Shown in pieces: positions 32,782 through 41,633 of a stretch of 59,538 bases of DNA. The stretch covers positions 1 to 59,538 of the forward strand of contig CALWYB010000009.1 of the NCBI GenBank assembly GCA_944385665.1, written 5' to 3'. The DNA comes from an uncultured Oscillospiraceae bacterium. Lineage in GTDB: Bacteria; Bacillota; Clostridia; Oscillospirales; Oscillospiraceae. Both the position numbers and the translations under genes were made by a program. The stretch's first letter is position 1; each line of letters starts with the position of its first letter. The notes below the pieces were generated by a model that was not told the origin of the DNA, made no database searches, and saw only the letters and a program-made list of their open reading frames with translations.

Positions 32782-33507
32782 TCACTGGGGCACGGGAGCC
32801 CGGAGCAGATACCAGATCGCCCACACCAGGGCCAGAAGGAGAGCTACCCCGCCTGCGCTGCCCACGATCGTCAGATCGGGCAAAAATTCCAGGTAAGAAT
32901 CCAGAATCTGGGGGGCAAAGCACACCGCCATCCACAGGGCCCACAGCACCCACATCCCCTTTTTGCCGAAGCGCTGGAGGATGGTGCCGCACAGAGTGCC
33001 CGCCGCCACCGTCCCGATGGCGATGGCAAACCAGCCCCACAGGGGCAGGGAGAAAACCTCCACAAACAGGGCGTTGGGGGAGGTGTCGTTCAGAGAGACC
33101 CATCCATCCACGCCATAATAGACGCCGTCACTGCCGGTAATCGCCTGCCACAGCGCCGGGGCGGCCAGCCGCTCCAGGCCGGTAAGCAGGGCGGACAGGA
33201 CCATGCAGAAAAGGGAGGCGGTCCCCTCCAGCCCCAGGGTCAGGGCCAGCGCCCGGCGGCGGGTGCAGCCGAAGCGCACCAGATGGGAGAACTGAAAACC
33301 GGAGTAGCTGATGGAATAGATGACGACGAGAAAGGCGCTGATAATGGGCAGGAGCGTGCCGGAGAGCATCAGGGAGGTACCGTCAGAGAAGAAGGCCAGT
33401 ACTACCGCTGTAATGATGTGGGCTCCCAGGAAGAAGCCGGCCAGCACCCCGGCGCACACGGCGAAATCGTCCCAGCAGCTGCGCAGTAATTTCACGTACA
33501 TTCCCAT
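32782..33507 (-). CDS. Multi-pass membrane protein of the GntR-ABC operon (permease-like)
   Basis: The 241-residue protein has six or so hydrophobic segments: about 15-38, 45-65, 85-110, 150-175, 183-200 and 213-235. There is no recognised signature. Its place after an ABC ATPase and another membrane protein suggests it forms the membrane part of an ABC-2 type transporter, as in the YtrA-regulated clusters. The start is preceded directly by the stop of the previous gene, so the two are coupled. Its role is inferred from context only. Confidence 0.65.
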   Translation of the reverse strand: MGMYVKLLRSCWDDFAVCAGVLAGFFLGAHIITAVVLAFFSDGTSLMLSGTLLPIISAFLVVIYSISYSGFQFSHLVRFGCTRRRALALTLGLEGTASLFCMVLSALLTGLERLAAPALWQAITGSDGVYYGVDGWVSLNDTSPNALFVEVFSLPLWGWFAIAIGTVAAGTLCGTILQRFGKKGMWVLWALWMAVCFAPQILDSYLEFLPDLTIVGSAGGVALLLALVWAIWYLLRAPVPQ

Positions 33508-34176
33508 TCACCTCACAACATACCGGCGGATGGACCGCCACAGGAGAAATTCCCCTGCCAGAAACACGGCCAGCAAAACGACCACCGTGATGGGCAGGAA
33601 CAGGGGCGTAAAGCCCAGGTCAAACAGTCCCGTTCCCGCCAGAGCCAGTACCGCCACGCCCACAATGCCCACCAGCATGGCCAGAAACATCACGAAGATG
33701 CCCAGGGCCTTGGAGCGGGCCATCAGCAGCCCGTCCAGACCGCCTACCACCAGAATGGCCAGACACAAAAGGGGATAGAGGAGGCCATACCGGCCGGTGA
33801 CCAGCAGGAGAATCTGGAGCCGCTCATTGGAAGCCCAGTTGCCCATCTGAGGGATGAGAGGCAGCAGCAGGGTCAGTCCCCAGCCCACCAGGGCGTACAC
33901 CACCAGCATAAATTGCATGCACCAGAAGTAAAACTGCCGGGTGGAGCCCATGGATACCGCCAGGTGGAGGCATGCGGTGGAGAGAGAGACACTGTACATA
34001 AAGAGAAACAGCAAAATCAGCAGAGGCATGGCATAGAAGTAGGTGGCAAAGAGGCCGTCGTTTCCCTGGGGCACCCCGGAGACCACCGCCAGCAGCACCA
34101 CAACCGCCTCAAAGACCACCATGGCGGACACATTGGGCCAGAGGTAGGGCCAGAAGAATTGCAGACACTTTTTCAT
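33508..34176 (-). CDS. Multi-pass membrane protein of the GntR-ABC operon (permease-like)
   Basis: The 222-residue protein has about five to six hydrophobic segments, starting with a short cytosolic MKKCLQFFWPYLWPN and ending in a strong helix followed by LWRSIRRYVVR. It has no recognised enzymatic motif. It lies 15 bases after the ABC ATPase gene and abuts the next membrane-protein gene, so all are likely one transcript. It is probably a membrane subunit of the same transporter. Confidence 0.68.
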   Translation of the reverse strand: MKKCLQFFWPYLWPNVSAMVVFEAVVVLLAVVSGVPQGNDGLFATYFYAMPLLILLFLFMYSVSLSTACLHLAVSMGSTRQFYFWCMQFMLVVYALVGWGLTLLLPLIPQMGNWASNERLQILLLVTGRYGLLYPLLCLAILVVGGLDGLLMARSKALGIFVMFLAMLVGIVGVAVLALAGTGLFDLGFTPLFLPITVVVLLAVFLAGEFLLWRSIRRYVVR

Positions 34177-34191
34177 GGGAGTCTCCCCTCC

Positions 34192-35079
34192 TTATCCCTC
34201 GTCCCCGTGGCCGCACAGGGCTACAAACACATTTTGCAGGTTCATGGGGGCCACGTCCACGTCGAACTGCTCCGCCTGGGCCAGCTGGGTCGCCCCGCCC
34301 CGGACGGCGCAGCTCTTGTGGCGGCCGGTCTCCCGGCTGGAGAGCACCTCCAGCCCCTGGCAGGCCCGGTCCACCTCCTCCTGGTGGCCGGAGATGTAGC
34401 GGAACTGATCCACCAACTCGTCGGTCTCGGCGTTTTCGATGATCTTCCCCTCATCCAGGATCATGACCCGCTCAAAGACAGAGGCGGCCTCCTCAATGAT
34501 GTGGGTGGAGACGATGAAGGTGCGGCCCGTTTTGGCGTAGTCCTCCAGCAGCAGCTGGTAGAACCGCTCCCGCATCACTACGTCCAGCCCCGCCGCCGGC
34601 TCGTCCAGGATGGTGATGTCCGACCCGCTGGCCAGAGCCAGGAGGATGGTCACCATGGACATCTGCCCCTTGGAGAGCTGGGAGATCTTCTTTTTGGGGT
34701 TGAGCTTGAACTCCTGGAGCAGCCGCTGGGCGTACTCCTGGTCCCAGTTGGGGTAGAAGATGGAGGCGGTGTTCAGGTAGTATTTGATTTTCATGTTGTT
34801 GGGGCCGGTAAAGAGGGTGGGCTGGAGCTCCCGGGAGAAGCAGATGTGGCTCAGGGCGTCCTGGTTTTCCCACACCGGCTTGCCGTTGTAGGTCACCTCG
34901 CCGCTGTCCTTGGTGTTCTGGGCGGTGAGGATGGACAGCAGAGTGGTTTTGCCCGCCCCGTTGCGGCCGATGAGGCCGTAGATCTTGCCCGGCTGGATGT
35001 CCAGGTCCAGGTCCTGGAGGACCTGGTTGTTGCCATAGGATTTGCACACGCCTTTGGCGGATAATACGCCTGTGTTCAT
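34192..35079 (-). CDS. ABC transporter ATP-binding protein (YtrB/YxlF type)
   Basis: The 295-residue ATPase has Walker A GLIGRNGAGKTT near residue 37, signature LSKGQ near 137, Walker B ITILDEPAAGLD near 158 and H-loop IVSTHI near 190. A C-terminal extension of about 80 residues follows. The start at 35079 has GGAAGGAG upstream and overlaps the GntR stop (ATGA). Together with the two membrane proteins downstream it makes an ABC-2 type exporter. Homologous GntR-linked systems respond to cell-wall antibiotics, but the substrate here is unknown. Confidence 0.88.
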   Translation of the reverse strand: MNTGVLSAKGVCKSYGNNQVLQDLDLDIQPGKIYGLIGRNGAGKTTLLSILTAQNTKDSGEVTYNGKPVWENQDALSHICFSRELQPTLFTGPNNMKIKYYLNTASIFYPNWDQEYAQRLLQEFKLNPKKKISQLSKGQMSMVTILLALASGSDITILDEPAAGLDVVMRERFYQLLLEDYAKTGRTFIVSTHIIEEAASVFERVMILDEGKIIENAETDELVDQFRYISGHQEEVDRACQGLEVLSSRETGRHKSCAVRGGATQLAQAEQFDVDVAPMNLQNVFVALCGHGDEG

Positions 35080-35456
35080 GATGGTTCTCCTTCCCCGATG
35101 GCCTTGCGCACCATCGTCAGCAGCTCTTCCCCGGTGAGACCCAGGGAGCGTCCTTCTTCGATCATGGGCTGGATATAGCCCTGGCAAAATGCCGCTTTCC
35201 GCTTTTCCCGCACTTTTTCCACCCCTCCCGGAGAGACAAACATGCCGATGCCCCGGCGCTTGTACAGAATTCCGTCGGCCACCAGGAGGTTGATGCCCTT
35301 GGCGGCGGTGGCGGGGTTGATGTTGTAGCAGCGGGAGAGCTCGTTGGTGGAGGGCACCTGCTCCTCCTCCCGGTAGACTCCCCGGAGGATGTCGTCCTCC
35401 AGCATGCGGGCAATTTGCAGATAGATCAGGGCCTGGTCGCCCAGCGCACCCCGCAT
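35076..35456 (-). CDS. GntR-family regulator (YtrA subfamily)
   Basis: The 126-residue protein has a GntR winged helix (about 10-75, IYLQIARMLEDDILRGVYREEEQVPSTNELSRCYNINPATAAKGINLLV) and a short helical tail, as in the YtrA subfamily that lacks a large ligand domain. AAGGAGG precedes the ATG. It is the first gene of the GntR-ABC-membrane operon and overlaps the ABC gene. A 24-bp dyad directly behind its promoter is a likely operator, so it is probably an autorepressor. Confidence 0.9.
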   Translation of the reverse strand: MRGALGDQALIYLQIARMLEDDILRGVYREEEQVPSTNELSRCYNINPATAAKGINLLVADGILYKRRGIGMFVSPGGVEKVREKRKAAFCQGYIQPMIEEGRSLGLTGEELLTMVRKAIGEGEPS

Positions 35457-35477
35457 GAGATCGCCTCCTTGTTCGTT

Positions 35478-35501
35478 GGTTCATTACTTGTGTAATTAAC
35501 C
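35478..35501 (-). promoter_or_regulatory. Candidate operator of the GntR (YtrA-like) repressor
   Basis: Arms GGTTaATTAC and GTAATgAACC are separated by 4 bases (one mismatch pair). It overlaps the end of the -10 box and the transcription start of the operon. Confidence 0.65.
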
Positions 35502-35527
35502 ATATCACTAACCACCCTGTTTGTCAA
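35499..35527 (-). promoter_or_regulatory. Promoter of the GntR-ABC operon
   Basis: On the minus strand consensus TTGACA (35522-35527), a 17-bp spacer and TATGGT (35499-35504) precede the operator dyad. Confidence 0.78.
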
Positions 35528-35528
35528 G

Positions 35529-35573
35529 AAAAAATCCCGGCGGGAGAACGAATTTCTCCCGCCGGGATTTTTG
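35529..35573. terminator. Terminator after ogt
   Basis: A 15-bp perfect stem (35534-35548 with 35554-35568) is flanked by A- and T-runs. On the minus strand it lies downstream of nothing else, so it mainly isolates the GntR promoter from upstream ogt read-through. Confidence 0.85.
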
Positions 35574-36035
35574 TCAGAATGTGTGTCCCTCCAGGGCCAA
35601 CAGGGCCTGCTTGAGCTCCAGCCCCCCGGCGTAGCCGGTGAGGGAGCCGTCGGCCCCCACCACCCGGTGGCAGGGAATAAAGATGGGGATGGGGTTATGG
35701 TGGTTGGCCATGCCCACCGCCCGGAAGCCCCGGGGGCTGTCTACCGCCTGGGCGATGTCCCGGTAGGTCCGGGTCTCGCCCCATGGGATGGCCTCCAGGG
35801 CCTGCCATACCCGCTTTTGAAAGGGGGTGCCCTGGGGATTCAGGGGCAGGTCAAAGGTTTTCCGCTGGCCGCTGAGGTACTCCAGCAGCTGCCGTTCCCC
35901 CTCCAGCAGCAGGGGCGTGGGATGGGAGACCAGCCGGGGGGTAGGACGGCCGGGGAGATACAGATGGGTGATGGCCCCGGCTTCCCCGGCCAGAGCCATG
36001 GGGCCGAAGGGGGTGGAAAAGGAATAAAAGTCCAT
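35574..36035 (-). CDS. ogt: Methylated-DNA--protein-cysteine methyltransferase
   Basis: This suicide enzyme removes alkyl groups from O6-alkylguanine in DNA. It is 153 residues. The active-site motif IPCHRVVG lies near residue 120 and is followed by GSLTGYAGGLELKQALLALE. Upstream helix-turn-helix contacts (GTPFQKRVWQALEAIPWGETRTYRDIAQAV) are intact. It follows the DUF3048 lipoprotein gene after two bases and is probably co-transcribed with it. Confidence 0.94.
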   Translation of the reverse strand: MDFYSFSTPFGPMALAGEAGAITHLYLPGRPTPRLVSHPTPLLLEGERQLLEYLSGQRKTFDLPLNPQGTPFQKRVWQALEAIPWGETRTYRDIAQAVDSPRGFRAVGMANHHNPIPIFIPCHRVVGADGSLTGYAGGLELKQALLALEGHTF

Positions 36036-36037
36036 GG

Positions 36038-37126
36038 TTAAGACACCTCCACGGGGGTGGATTTGCCCACCAGATTCACGTAGCTCTTGCCCACGCCCAG
36101 CTTAAGGGGCTGGCCGTCGGCGGTGTAATAGGTGAGGGGAGAGAAGTTTTTCTCCTTGGACCAGGTGATGGCCTGCACGGTCCCGTCGCAGAAGAACAGC
36201 CCCTCCCCGGTGCCGGTGGTGCGGATGGCCTGCCGCCCGGCGTCATCTCCCTCCAGATTGGACACGCTGGTGCGCAGCACCAGGACATTTTTCACCCCCA
36301 CCTGCTCCCCGGTGTTGCCGTCCACGTAGGGCTGGCCGTATTCCGACACCAGGTAGAGCCCGCTGTCCGGGTCGTAAGTAAACACGCCGGTCTTATAGGT
36401 GGAGAAGGTGATGGTCACCTGCTGGGCGCTGTCCCCCTGGGCCTTCTGGCCCTCCTCCAGGAAGGCCTGGGGGTAGGTGTAGCCCTCCTTGTGCTCCAGC
36501 CGCAGCCAGGAGTAGGAGGGGAGCAGCTTCTGGATAGTCTCCCCCGAGGTGAGCACGCTGTGCTCCAGCCCCATGCTCTTCCGCCGCTGCTGGTCCCGCC
36601 AGAACAGGGTGCCCTCGTAGGGGCCGTTGACGCAGTCGAAGGCGCTCACGCCCCAATTTTCAATGGCGGTGTAGGCTCCCGGGCTGCCTCCCGCGTGGAG
36701 GAAGATGGCGTCGTGGCCCAGGGCCAGGGAGACGTAGTAGTCCCGGGCGGAGCGCACCGAGCCGATGTCACCCACGCCGTCCACCGACTGAAATACCCCC
36801 AGCATCCGGGTGATGCCCCCCTCGGCCAGAGCCTCATAGATGATGTCCGCCTGGGACACCCCCAGCTGAGGCAGGGATTTTTTCAGGTTGTTGAGCATGA
36901 TGGCCACCGGCCGGTTTTTCCCGATGTCCTGCTCACAGCCCTCCCCGGTGAGGGGATTGACATAGGGGAGGACAGGCTCCGGGTCGGGCTCTGTCGGAGC
37001 CAGCACCGACACGTCGGCGGGGGCGGAGGAGGCCTCCGGGGTAGGCTCCTCCTTTGGGCCGCAGGCGGTGAGGGAGAGCAGCAGAAGGCCGCTGAGGAAG
37101 AGGGAAACCAGTGGTTTGCCGGACAT
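36038..37126 (-). CDS. DUF3048 (YerB-type) lipoprotein
   Basis: The 362-residue lipoprotein has a type-II signal peptide with lipobox LSLTAC (Cys near residue 22) and then a Pro/Glu-rich linker. The DUF3048 domain (about 50-360) has the landmarks NPLTGE, RPVAIMLNN, QADIIYEALAEGGITRMLGVFQ, SVRSARDYYVSLA and FLHAGGSPGAY. Members are surface lipoproteins of unknown function in Firmicutes. The start at 37126 has AAAGGAGG upstream. It forms a likely two-gene operon with ogt. Confidence 0.87.
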   Translation of the reverse strand: MSGKPLVSLFLSGLLLLSLTACGPKEEPTPEASSAPADVSVLAPTEPDPEPVLPYVNPLTGEGCEQDIGKNRPVAIMLNNLKKSLPQLGVSQADIIYEALAEGGITRMLGVFQSVDGVGDIGSVRSARDYYVSLALGHDAIFLHAGGSPGAYTAIENWGVSAFDCVNGPYEGTLFWRDQQRRKSMGLEHSVLTSGETIQKLLPSYSWLRLEHKEGYTYPQAFLEEGQKAQGDSAQQVTITFSTYKTGVFTYDPDSGLYLVSEYGQPYVDGNTGEQVGVKNVLVLRTSVSNLEGDDAGRQAIRTTGTGEGLFFCDGTVQAITWSKEKNFSPLTYYTADGQPLKLGVGKSYVNLVGKSTPVEVS

Positions 37127-37297
37127 GGGACATTCCTCCTTTGGATCCATTATACCTTGCCGCTTCTGGGGAGACAAGGCCAGTTTCTTCCGGTACTTCC
37201 AGGTGCTTTCACAAAATGTTTACCACTCTTTCAGGAAAACTTCAGGTCCGTGGGGTAACATGGTTGCGACTCAACAAGCAGCAAGGAGGTCTGTGTT

Positions 37298-38380
37298 TTG
37301 ATCGAAGTACGTGATCTGGTCAAACAGTACGGAAATCGCCTGGCGGTGGATCACCTCAGCTTTACCGTACCCGACGGCCAGATTTTTGGTTTTCTGGGTC
37401 CCAACGGGGCGGGCAAGTCCACCACCATGAACCTGATGACCGGCTATCTGGGCCCCACCTCCGGGGAGATCCTGGTGGATGGGGTCAGCGTGACCAAGGA
37501 GCCGGAGAAGGCCAAGCAGCAGATCGGCTATCTGCCCGAGCTGCCTCCCCTCTACATGGATATGACGGTGGACGAGTATTTACGCTTCGCCGCCCAGCTG
37601 AAAAAGGTGCCGAAAAAGGAGCGGGACGCCCAAATCGACCGGGTAGCCGGGATGACCGGGGTGGACCAGGTGCTGGGCCGCCTCATTCGCAACCTGTCCA
37701 AGGGCTACCGCCAGCGGGTGGGCCTGGCCCAGGCGCTGCTGGGCTTCCCCAAGGTGCTCATTCTGGATGAGCCCACCGTGGGCCTGGACCCCAAGCAGAT
37801 TTTGGAGATGCGCACCCTCATCCGGCAGCTGGCCCGGGAGCACACCGTCATCCTCAGCTCCCATATTCTCTCCGAGGTGCAGGAGGTGTGCGACCATCTC
37901 CTCATCATTCACCACGGCAAGAAGGTGGCCGCCGGGGAGCCCGCCGAGCTGGAGCGCTCCCTGTCGGGCAACCCCGCCCTGGAGGTCGTGGTCCGGGGGG
38001 AGGGGGAGCTGGTGCGCTCCCAGCTGGCCCTGCTCTCCGGCATCACCGCCCTCACCCGGCACGACTGTACCGAGGACGGCTGCTGCGCCTTCCGCCTGGA
38101 GAGCGCCCCGGAGACCGACCTGCGGGAGGCGGTGTTCCAGACCTGTGCCCAGGCGGGGCTGCCCCTGCTGGAGCTGCGCCGGGACACCCTGACCCTGGAG
38201 GACATCTTCCTAAAGCTTACCTCCGACGACGTGGAGCGGGAGCCCGCCAAGGAAAAACCCACCAAGCGCGGCGGGAAAGACCGGGCCCGGCTGAGCCAGG
38301 CCGACCAGGTCAAGCTGGGGGAGGACATCCAGGTCCAGCTAGATGAGCCTCAGCCTGAGGAAGAGGAGGAACAGCCATGA
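37298..38380 (+). CDS. ABC transporter ATP-binding protein (GldA-like)
   Basis: The 360-residue ATPase has Walker A FGFLGPNGAGKST near residue 35, signature LSKGYRQR near 132, Walker B LILDEPTVGLD near 153 and H-loop ILSSHIL near 188. A C-terminal domain follows, then a charged tail (EEEEEQP). The sequence resembles GldA, the ATPase of an ABC exporter first known from gliding bacteria but widespread in Clostridia. The start is TTG with AAGGAGG upstream. The stop overlaps the permease start (ATGA). It heads a four-gene operon. Confidence 0.88.
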   Translation: MIEVRDLVKQYGNRLAVDHLSFTVPDGQIFGFLGPNGAGKSTTMNLMTGYLGPTSGEILVDGVSVTKEPEKAKQQIGYLPELPPLYMDMTVDEYLRFAAQLKKVPKKERDAQIDRVAGMTGVDQVLGRLIRNLSKGYRQRVGLAQALLGFPKVLILDEPTVGLDPKQILEMRTLIRQLAREHTVILSSHILSEVQEVCDHLLIIHHGKKVAAGEPAELERSLSGNPALEVVVRGEGELVRSQLALLSGITALTRHDCTEDGCCAFRLESAPETDLREAVFQTCAQAGLPLLELRRDTLTLEDIFLKLTSDDVEREPAKEKPTKRGGKDRARLSQADQVKLGEDIQVQLDEPQPEEEEEQP

Positions 38381-39081
38381 CAGCCATCTATAAGCGGGAG
38401 CTGAGCTCCTATTTCAATTCCATGATCGGCTATGTCTTTGTGGCGGTGCTGATCTTCTTTACCGGCATCTATTTTATGGCCTACAACCTCTATAACGGCC
38501 TGCCCCAGTTTTCTTACACCCTGTACAGCCTGATGAGCATCCTGCTCATCACCATCCCCATTCTCACCATGAAGTCCATGGCGGAGGAGCGCCACAGCCG
38601 CACCGACCAGCTGCTGCTCACCTCCCCCGTCACCCTCACCGGGATCGTGCTGGGCAAGTATCTGGCCATGGTCACCGTGCTGCTCATCCCGGTGGCCCTG
38701 ATAGCCTTCTGTCCCCTTATCATCGCTATGAACGGGGAGGCCCGGCTGCTCTCCGACTACGCCGCCCTGTTTGCCTTTTTCCTCATGGGCTGCGTGTTTT
38801 TGGCCATCGGCATGTTCCTCTCCTCCCTCACCGAGAGCCAGATCATCGCCGCGGTGAGCACCTTTGCCGTGCTGCTCATCCTGTACCTGTGGGACGACCT
38901 CACCGGCTTTCTGCCCTCCGCCCTGGGAGACCTGCTGTCTGCCTTCTCCTTCACCCAGACCTTCTATAACTTTGTGCAGTACAGCGTGTTCGACCTGGGC
39001 GGCGTGGTGCTCTACCTGTCGCTGACGGGCCTGTTTTTGTTCCTCACCATCCAGGGGCTGCAAAAGCGCCGCTGGTCTTGA
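38377..39081 (+). CDS. ABC-2 type permease (GldF-like)
   Basis: The 234-residue protein starts MTAIYKRELSSYFNSMIGYVF, the GldF/ABC-2 opening, and has six hydrophobic helices (about 18-40, 52-68, 98-122, 130-152, 160-178 and 208-228). It is translationally coupled to the ATPase upstream and is followed by a GldG-like gene. Together they form the exporter core. The substrate is not known. Confidence 0.86.
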   Translation: MTAIYKRELSSYFNSMIGYVFVAVLIFFTGIYFMAYNLYNGLPQFSYTLYSLMSILLITIPILTMKSMAEERHSRTDQLLLTSPVTLTGIVLGKYLAMVTVLLIPVALIAFCPLIIAMNGEARLLSDYAALFAFFLMGCVFLAIGMFLSSLTESQIIAAVSTFAVLLILYLWDDLTGFLPSALGDLLSAFSFTQTFYNFVQYSVFDLGGVVLYLSLTGLFLFLTIQGLQKRRWS

Positions 39082-39096
39082 CGGGAGGTGGAAACC

Positions 39097-40479
39097 ATGA
39101 AGAACAAAGCAAAGATTTCCCGCTCCCTGCGCCAGGGGGGCTATCTGGCAGGGGTCACCGCCGGCGTGCTGGCGGAGGTCATCCTGCTCAACCTGATGGT
39201 GGGCCAGCTGCCCTCCAACTGGAAGGAATTTGACCTCACGGACAACAGCCTCTATGAGATCACCGACACCTCCAAAGACTTCCTCTCGGGCCTCAGTCAG
39301 GACGTGCAGATCGTGGTGCTGGCAGAGGACGGCACCACCGACGCCCGGATTGAGAAGTTTCTGGACCGGTATGTGGCCCTGTCCTCCCACCTGTCCCTGA
39401 GCTATGTGGACCCGGTGGCCCATCCCCAGGCGGCCAGCCAGTATGACGCCGACAGCGACAGCGTGGTGGTGCTGTGTGAGGATACCGGCAAGTCCCGGGA
39501 CATCCCCTTCTCCGACATCATCACCACCTCCTACACCAGCTACTTCTCCATGACGGAGAGCAGCTTTGACGCGGAGGGTCAGCTCACCTCCGCGGTGGAC
39601 TATGTCACCAGTGACGCCAACCACACGGTCTATACCGTCACCGGCCACGGGGAGGAGGACCTGTCCGACCCCATCACCTCCGCCATTGAAAAGGCCAACC
39701 TGAACCTGGAGAGCGTCAGCCCCGCTCTGGAGGGGGGCGTGCCGGAGGACTGCGACGTGCTGGTGGTCAACGGCCCCTCCACCGACCTGTCCGAGAGTGA
39801 GCGCACCCTGCTGGAGGACTACCTGGCCGGCGGCGGCCACATGGTCTTCCTGCCCGGCGACACCCTCACCTCCCTGCCCAACTGGGAGGCCCTGCTGGAG
39901 GGCCGGGGGCTGAAGCTGGTCAGCGGCTACATCGCCGACCCGGGCAGCTACTACCCCCAGCTGGGCTCCGCCTTCGCCATCTGCGGCGTGCTGTCCACGT
40001 ACAGCCCCGTCACCGACGGCTGTGACAGCAGCTCTCTGACCCTGCTGACCAACTCCCGGGGCTTTGAGGCCCTGGACCCCGGCACCGATGAGGACTGGAC
40101 CATCACCACCTTCCTGTCCACCACCAGCCAGGCCCTGGCGGTGACCGAGGACGACCAGCAGACTCAGGGCACCTACGTGCTGGGGGCGGTGGCCGACGGC
40201 TCCGACGGCGGACGGCTCACCGTCTTCGGCAGCTCGTCCCTGCTCAACGGCCAGATCATCTCTCAAAACCCCAGCCTGGTGAACCAGACCCTATTCATGA
40301 ATGCTTTGACCGCCACCTTTGACGATACCAGCACCATGTCCATCCCCGCCAAGAGCCTGGAGACCACCTACAACACCATCCAGAATCCCGGCCTGTGGAG
40401 CACCACCTACCTCATCATCCTGCCGGTGGGCATCCTGCTGTGCGGCTTTATCTTCTGGATGAAGCGGAGGAAGCTATGA
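39097..40479 (+). CDS. GldG-like auxiliary component of the ABC exporter
   Basis: The 460-residue protein has one N-terminal membrane helix (about 13-38) and a large extracytoplasmic ABC_transp_aux (GldG) domain. Landmarks are the FDLTDNSLYEI start motif, VLAEDGTTDARIEKFLDRY, VYTVTGHGEEDLSD and DVLVVNGPSTDLSESERTLLEDYLAGGGHM. A second helix lies at the C-terminus (about 435-455, YLIILPVGILLCGFIFWMKRR). The ATG at 39097 follows GGGAGG. A GTG three codons earlier is less likely. The stop overlaps the next start. It probably assists the GldA/F exporter from outside. Confidence 0.83.
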   Translation: MKNKAKISRSLRQGGYLAGVTAGVLAEVILLNLMVGQLPSNWKEFDLTDNSLYEITDTSKDFLSGLSQDVQIVVLAEDGTTDARIEKFLDRYVALSSHLSLSYVDPVAHPQAASQYDADSDSVVVLCEDTGKSRDIPFSDIITTSYTSYFSMTESSFDAEGQLTSAVDYVTSDANHTVYTVTGHGEEDLSDPITSAIEKANLNLESVSPALEGGVPEDCDVLVVNGPSTDLSESERTLLEDYLAGGGHMVFLPGDTLTSLPNWEALLEGRGLKLVSGYIADPGSYYPQLGSAFAICGVLSTYSPVTDGCDSSSLTLLTNSRGFEALDPGTDEDWTITTFLSTTSQALAVTEDDQQTQGTYVLGAVADGSDGGRLTVFGSSSLLNGQIISQNPSLVNQTLFMNALTATFDDTSTMSIPAKSLETTYNTIQNPGLWSTTYLIILPVGILLCGFIFWMKRRKL

Positions 40480-41579
40480 CAAAACAAGGAAAGACTCTCA
40501 TTGCCCTGGCGGCAGCCATCGTAGTGTGCGGCGGCTGCTATACCGGCCTGCGGGCCTGGAACCAGGGCCAGAGCGAGACGGACGACACCGTCTATGTTAC
40601 CCAGCTCAGCAATCCCACCGCCCTGACCTTTACCAACCAGTACGGCACCTACTCCTTCGCCAAGGGGGAGGACGGGTGGACCCGGGATGACGACAGCGAC
40701 TTCCCCGCCGACCAGGACGCCCTGGACGATCTGGCCGGCCAGGCGGGGACGCTGGCGGCAGTGCGTACCATCTCCGACCCGGAGGACCTGTCCTCCTACG
40801 GCCTGGATGCTCCCTCTATGGAGGTGAGCGTCACCGGAGAGGACGGGACCCAGGTGGAGCTGCTCATCGGCAGCACCGTGGACAGCGGCGACTACTACGC
40901 CAAGGTGGAGGGCGGCGACACCGTCTACACCATTGCCAGCACCCTGCCCGAGGCCCTGGATATCCAGGTGGACGACCTCATCGCCCTGGCCCAGTTCCCC
41001 AGCCTCAGCGAGGACAACATCGTCTCTGTCACCTGGACCAGCGGGGACAACACCCTAACCCTGACCAAGGAGGAGAGCGCCAGCGGGGATTCCGACAGCG
41101 ACTCCAGCGCCGATTCCAGCTCGGACACCAGTTCCGACTCCAGTGAAGAGGAGACCCCCGTCTGGACGGTGGACGGCCAGACCGTGTCCGACGACAACAC
41201 TACCTTCATCAGCCTCATGGCCCAGCTGTCTGAGCTGGAGTTCTCCGGCTGCTACGACTACCACAAGCAGGCCCAGACCCGCACCGACTGCGGTCTGGAC
41301 ACTCCCACCGGCGTGCTCACCGTGGTGTACACCGACGGGGATGAGGAGAAGACCATGACCCTCACCCTGGGCGCTCTGGCGGAAGGCGGGGAGAGCTACT
41401 ACGCCATGCTGGATGACGATGCTGTCATCTACCTCATCGATACCGACCAGATCGGGTCCTTCTTCTCCCTCACCGCAGACAATCTCACGGCGGTGGAGGA
41501 GAGCGACACGGAGGAGAACTCCGATGCCGACAGCGGCGCTGAGACCGATACCAGTACGGCGGATACCTCCGCGGAATAA
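40476..41579 (+). CDS. DUF4340-domain protein of the Gld-type operon
   Basis: The 367-residue protein has an N-terminal membrane anchor (about 5-25, LIALAAAIVVCGGCYTGL) and an external DUF4340-like domain in two parts (about 30-190 and 225-335). A linker made almost only of Ser, Asp and Glu separates them (about 195-222), and another Asp/Ser/Thr-rich tail ends the protein. DUF4340 proteins commonly accompany GldG-type transport genes. The function is unknown. It is coupled to the gldG-like gene by ATGA overlap and ends at a strong terminator shared with ftsH. Confidence 0.8.
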   Translation: MTKQGKTLIALAAAIVVCGGCYTGLRAWNQGQSETDDTVYVTQLSNPTALTFTNQYGTYSFAKGEDGWTRDDDSDFPADQDALDDLAGQAGTLAAVRTISDPEDLSSYGLDAPSMEVSVTGEDGTQVELLIGSTVDSGDYYAKVEGGDTVYTIASTLPEALDIQVDDLIALAQFPSLSEDNIVSVTWTSGDNTLTLTKEESASGDSDSDSSADSSSDTSSDSSEEETPVWTVDGQTVSDDNTTFISLMAQLSELEFSGCYDYHKQAQTRTDCGLDTPTGVLTVVYTDGDEEKTMTLTLGALAEGGESYYAMLDDDAVIYLIDTDQIGSFFSLTADNLTAVEESDTEENSDADSGAETDTSTADTSAE

Positions 41580-41581
41580 AG

Positions 41582-41623
41582 AAAAAACGTCAGACCGGAA
41601 GAAATTCCGGTCTGACGTTTTTT
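41582..41623. terminator. Bidirectional terminator between the Gld operon and ftsH
   Basis: A 19-bp perfect stem including A6/T6 (41582-41600 with 41605-41623) with a GAAA loop lies between convergent genes. Confidence 0.92.
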
Positions 41624-41633
41624 ACACGTTATT

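Noticed and set aside
41065-41160. Tandem nucleotide repeat in the DUF4340 gene
   Set aside because: It is a coding stretch for Ser/Asp/Glu with varied codons, not a DNA-level repeat.
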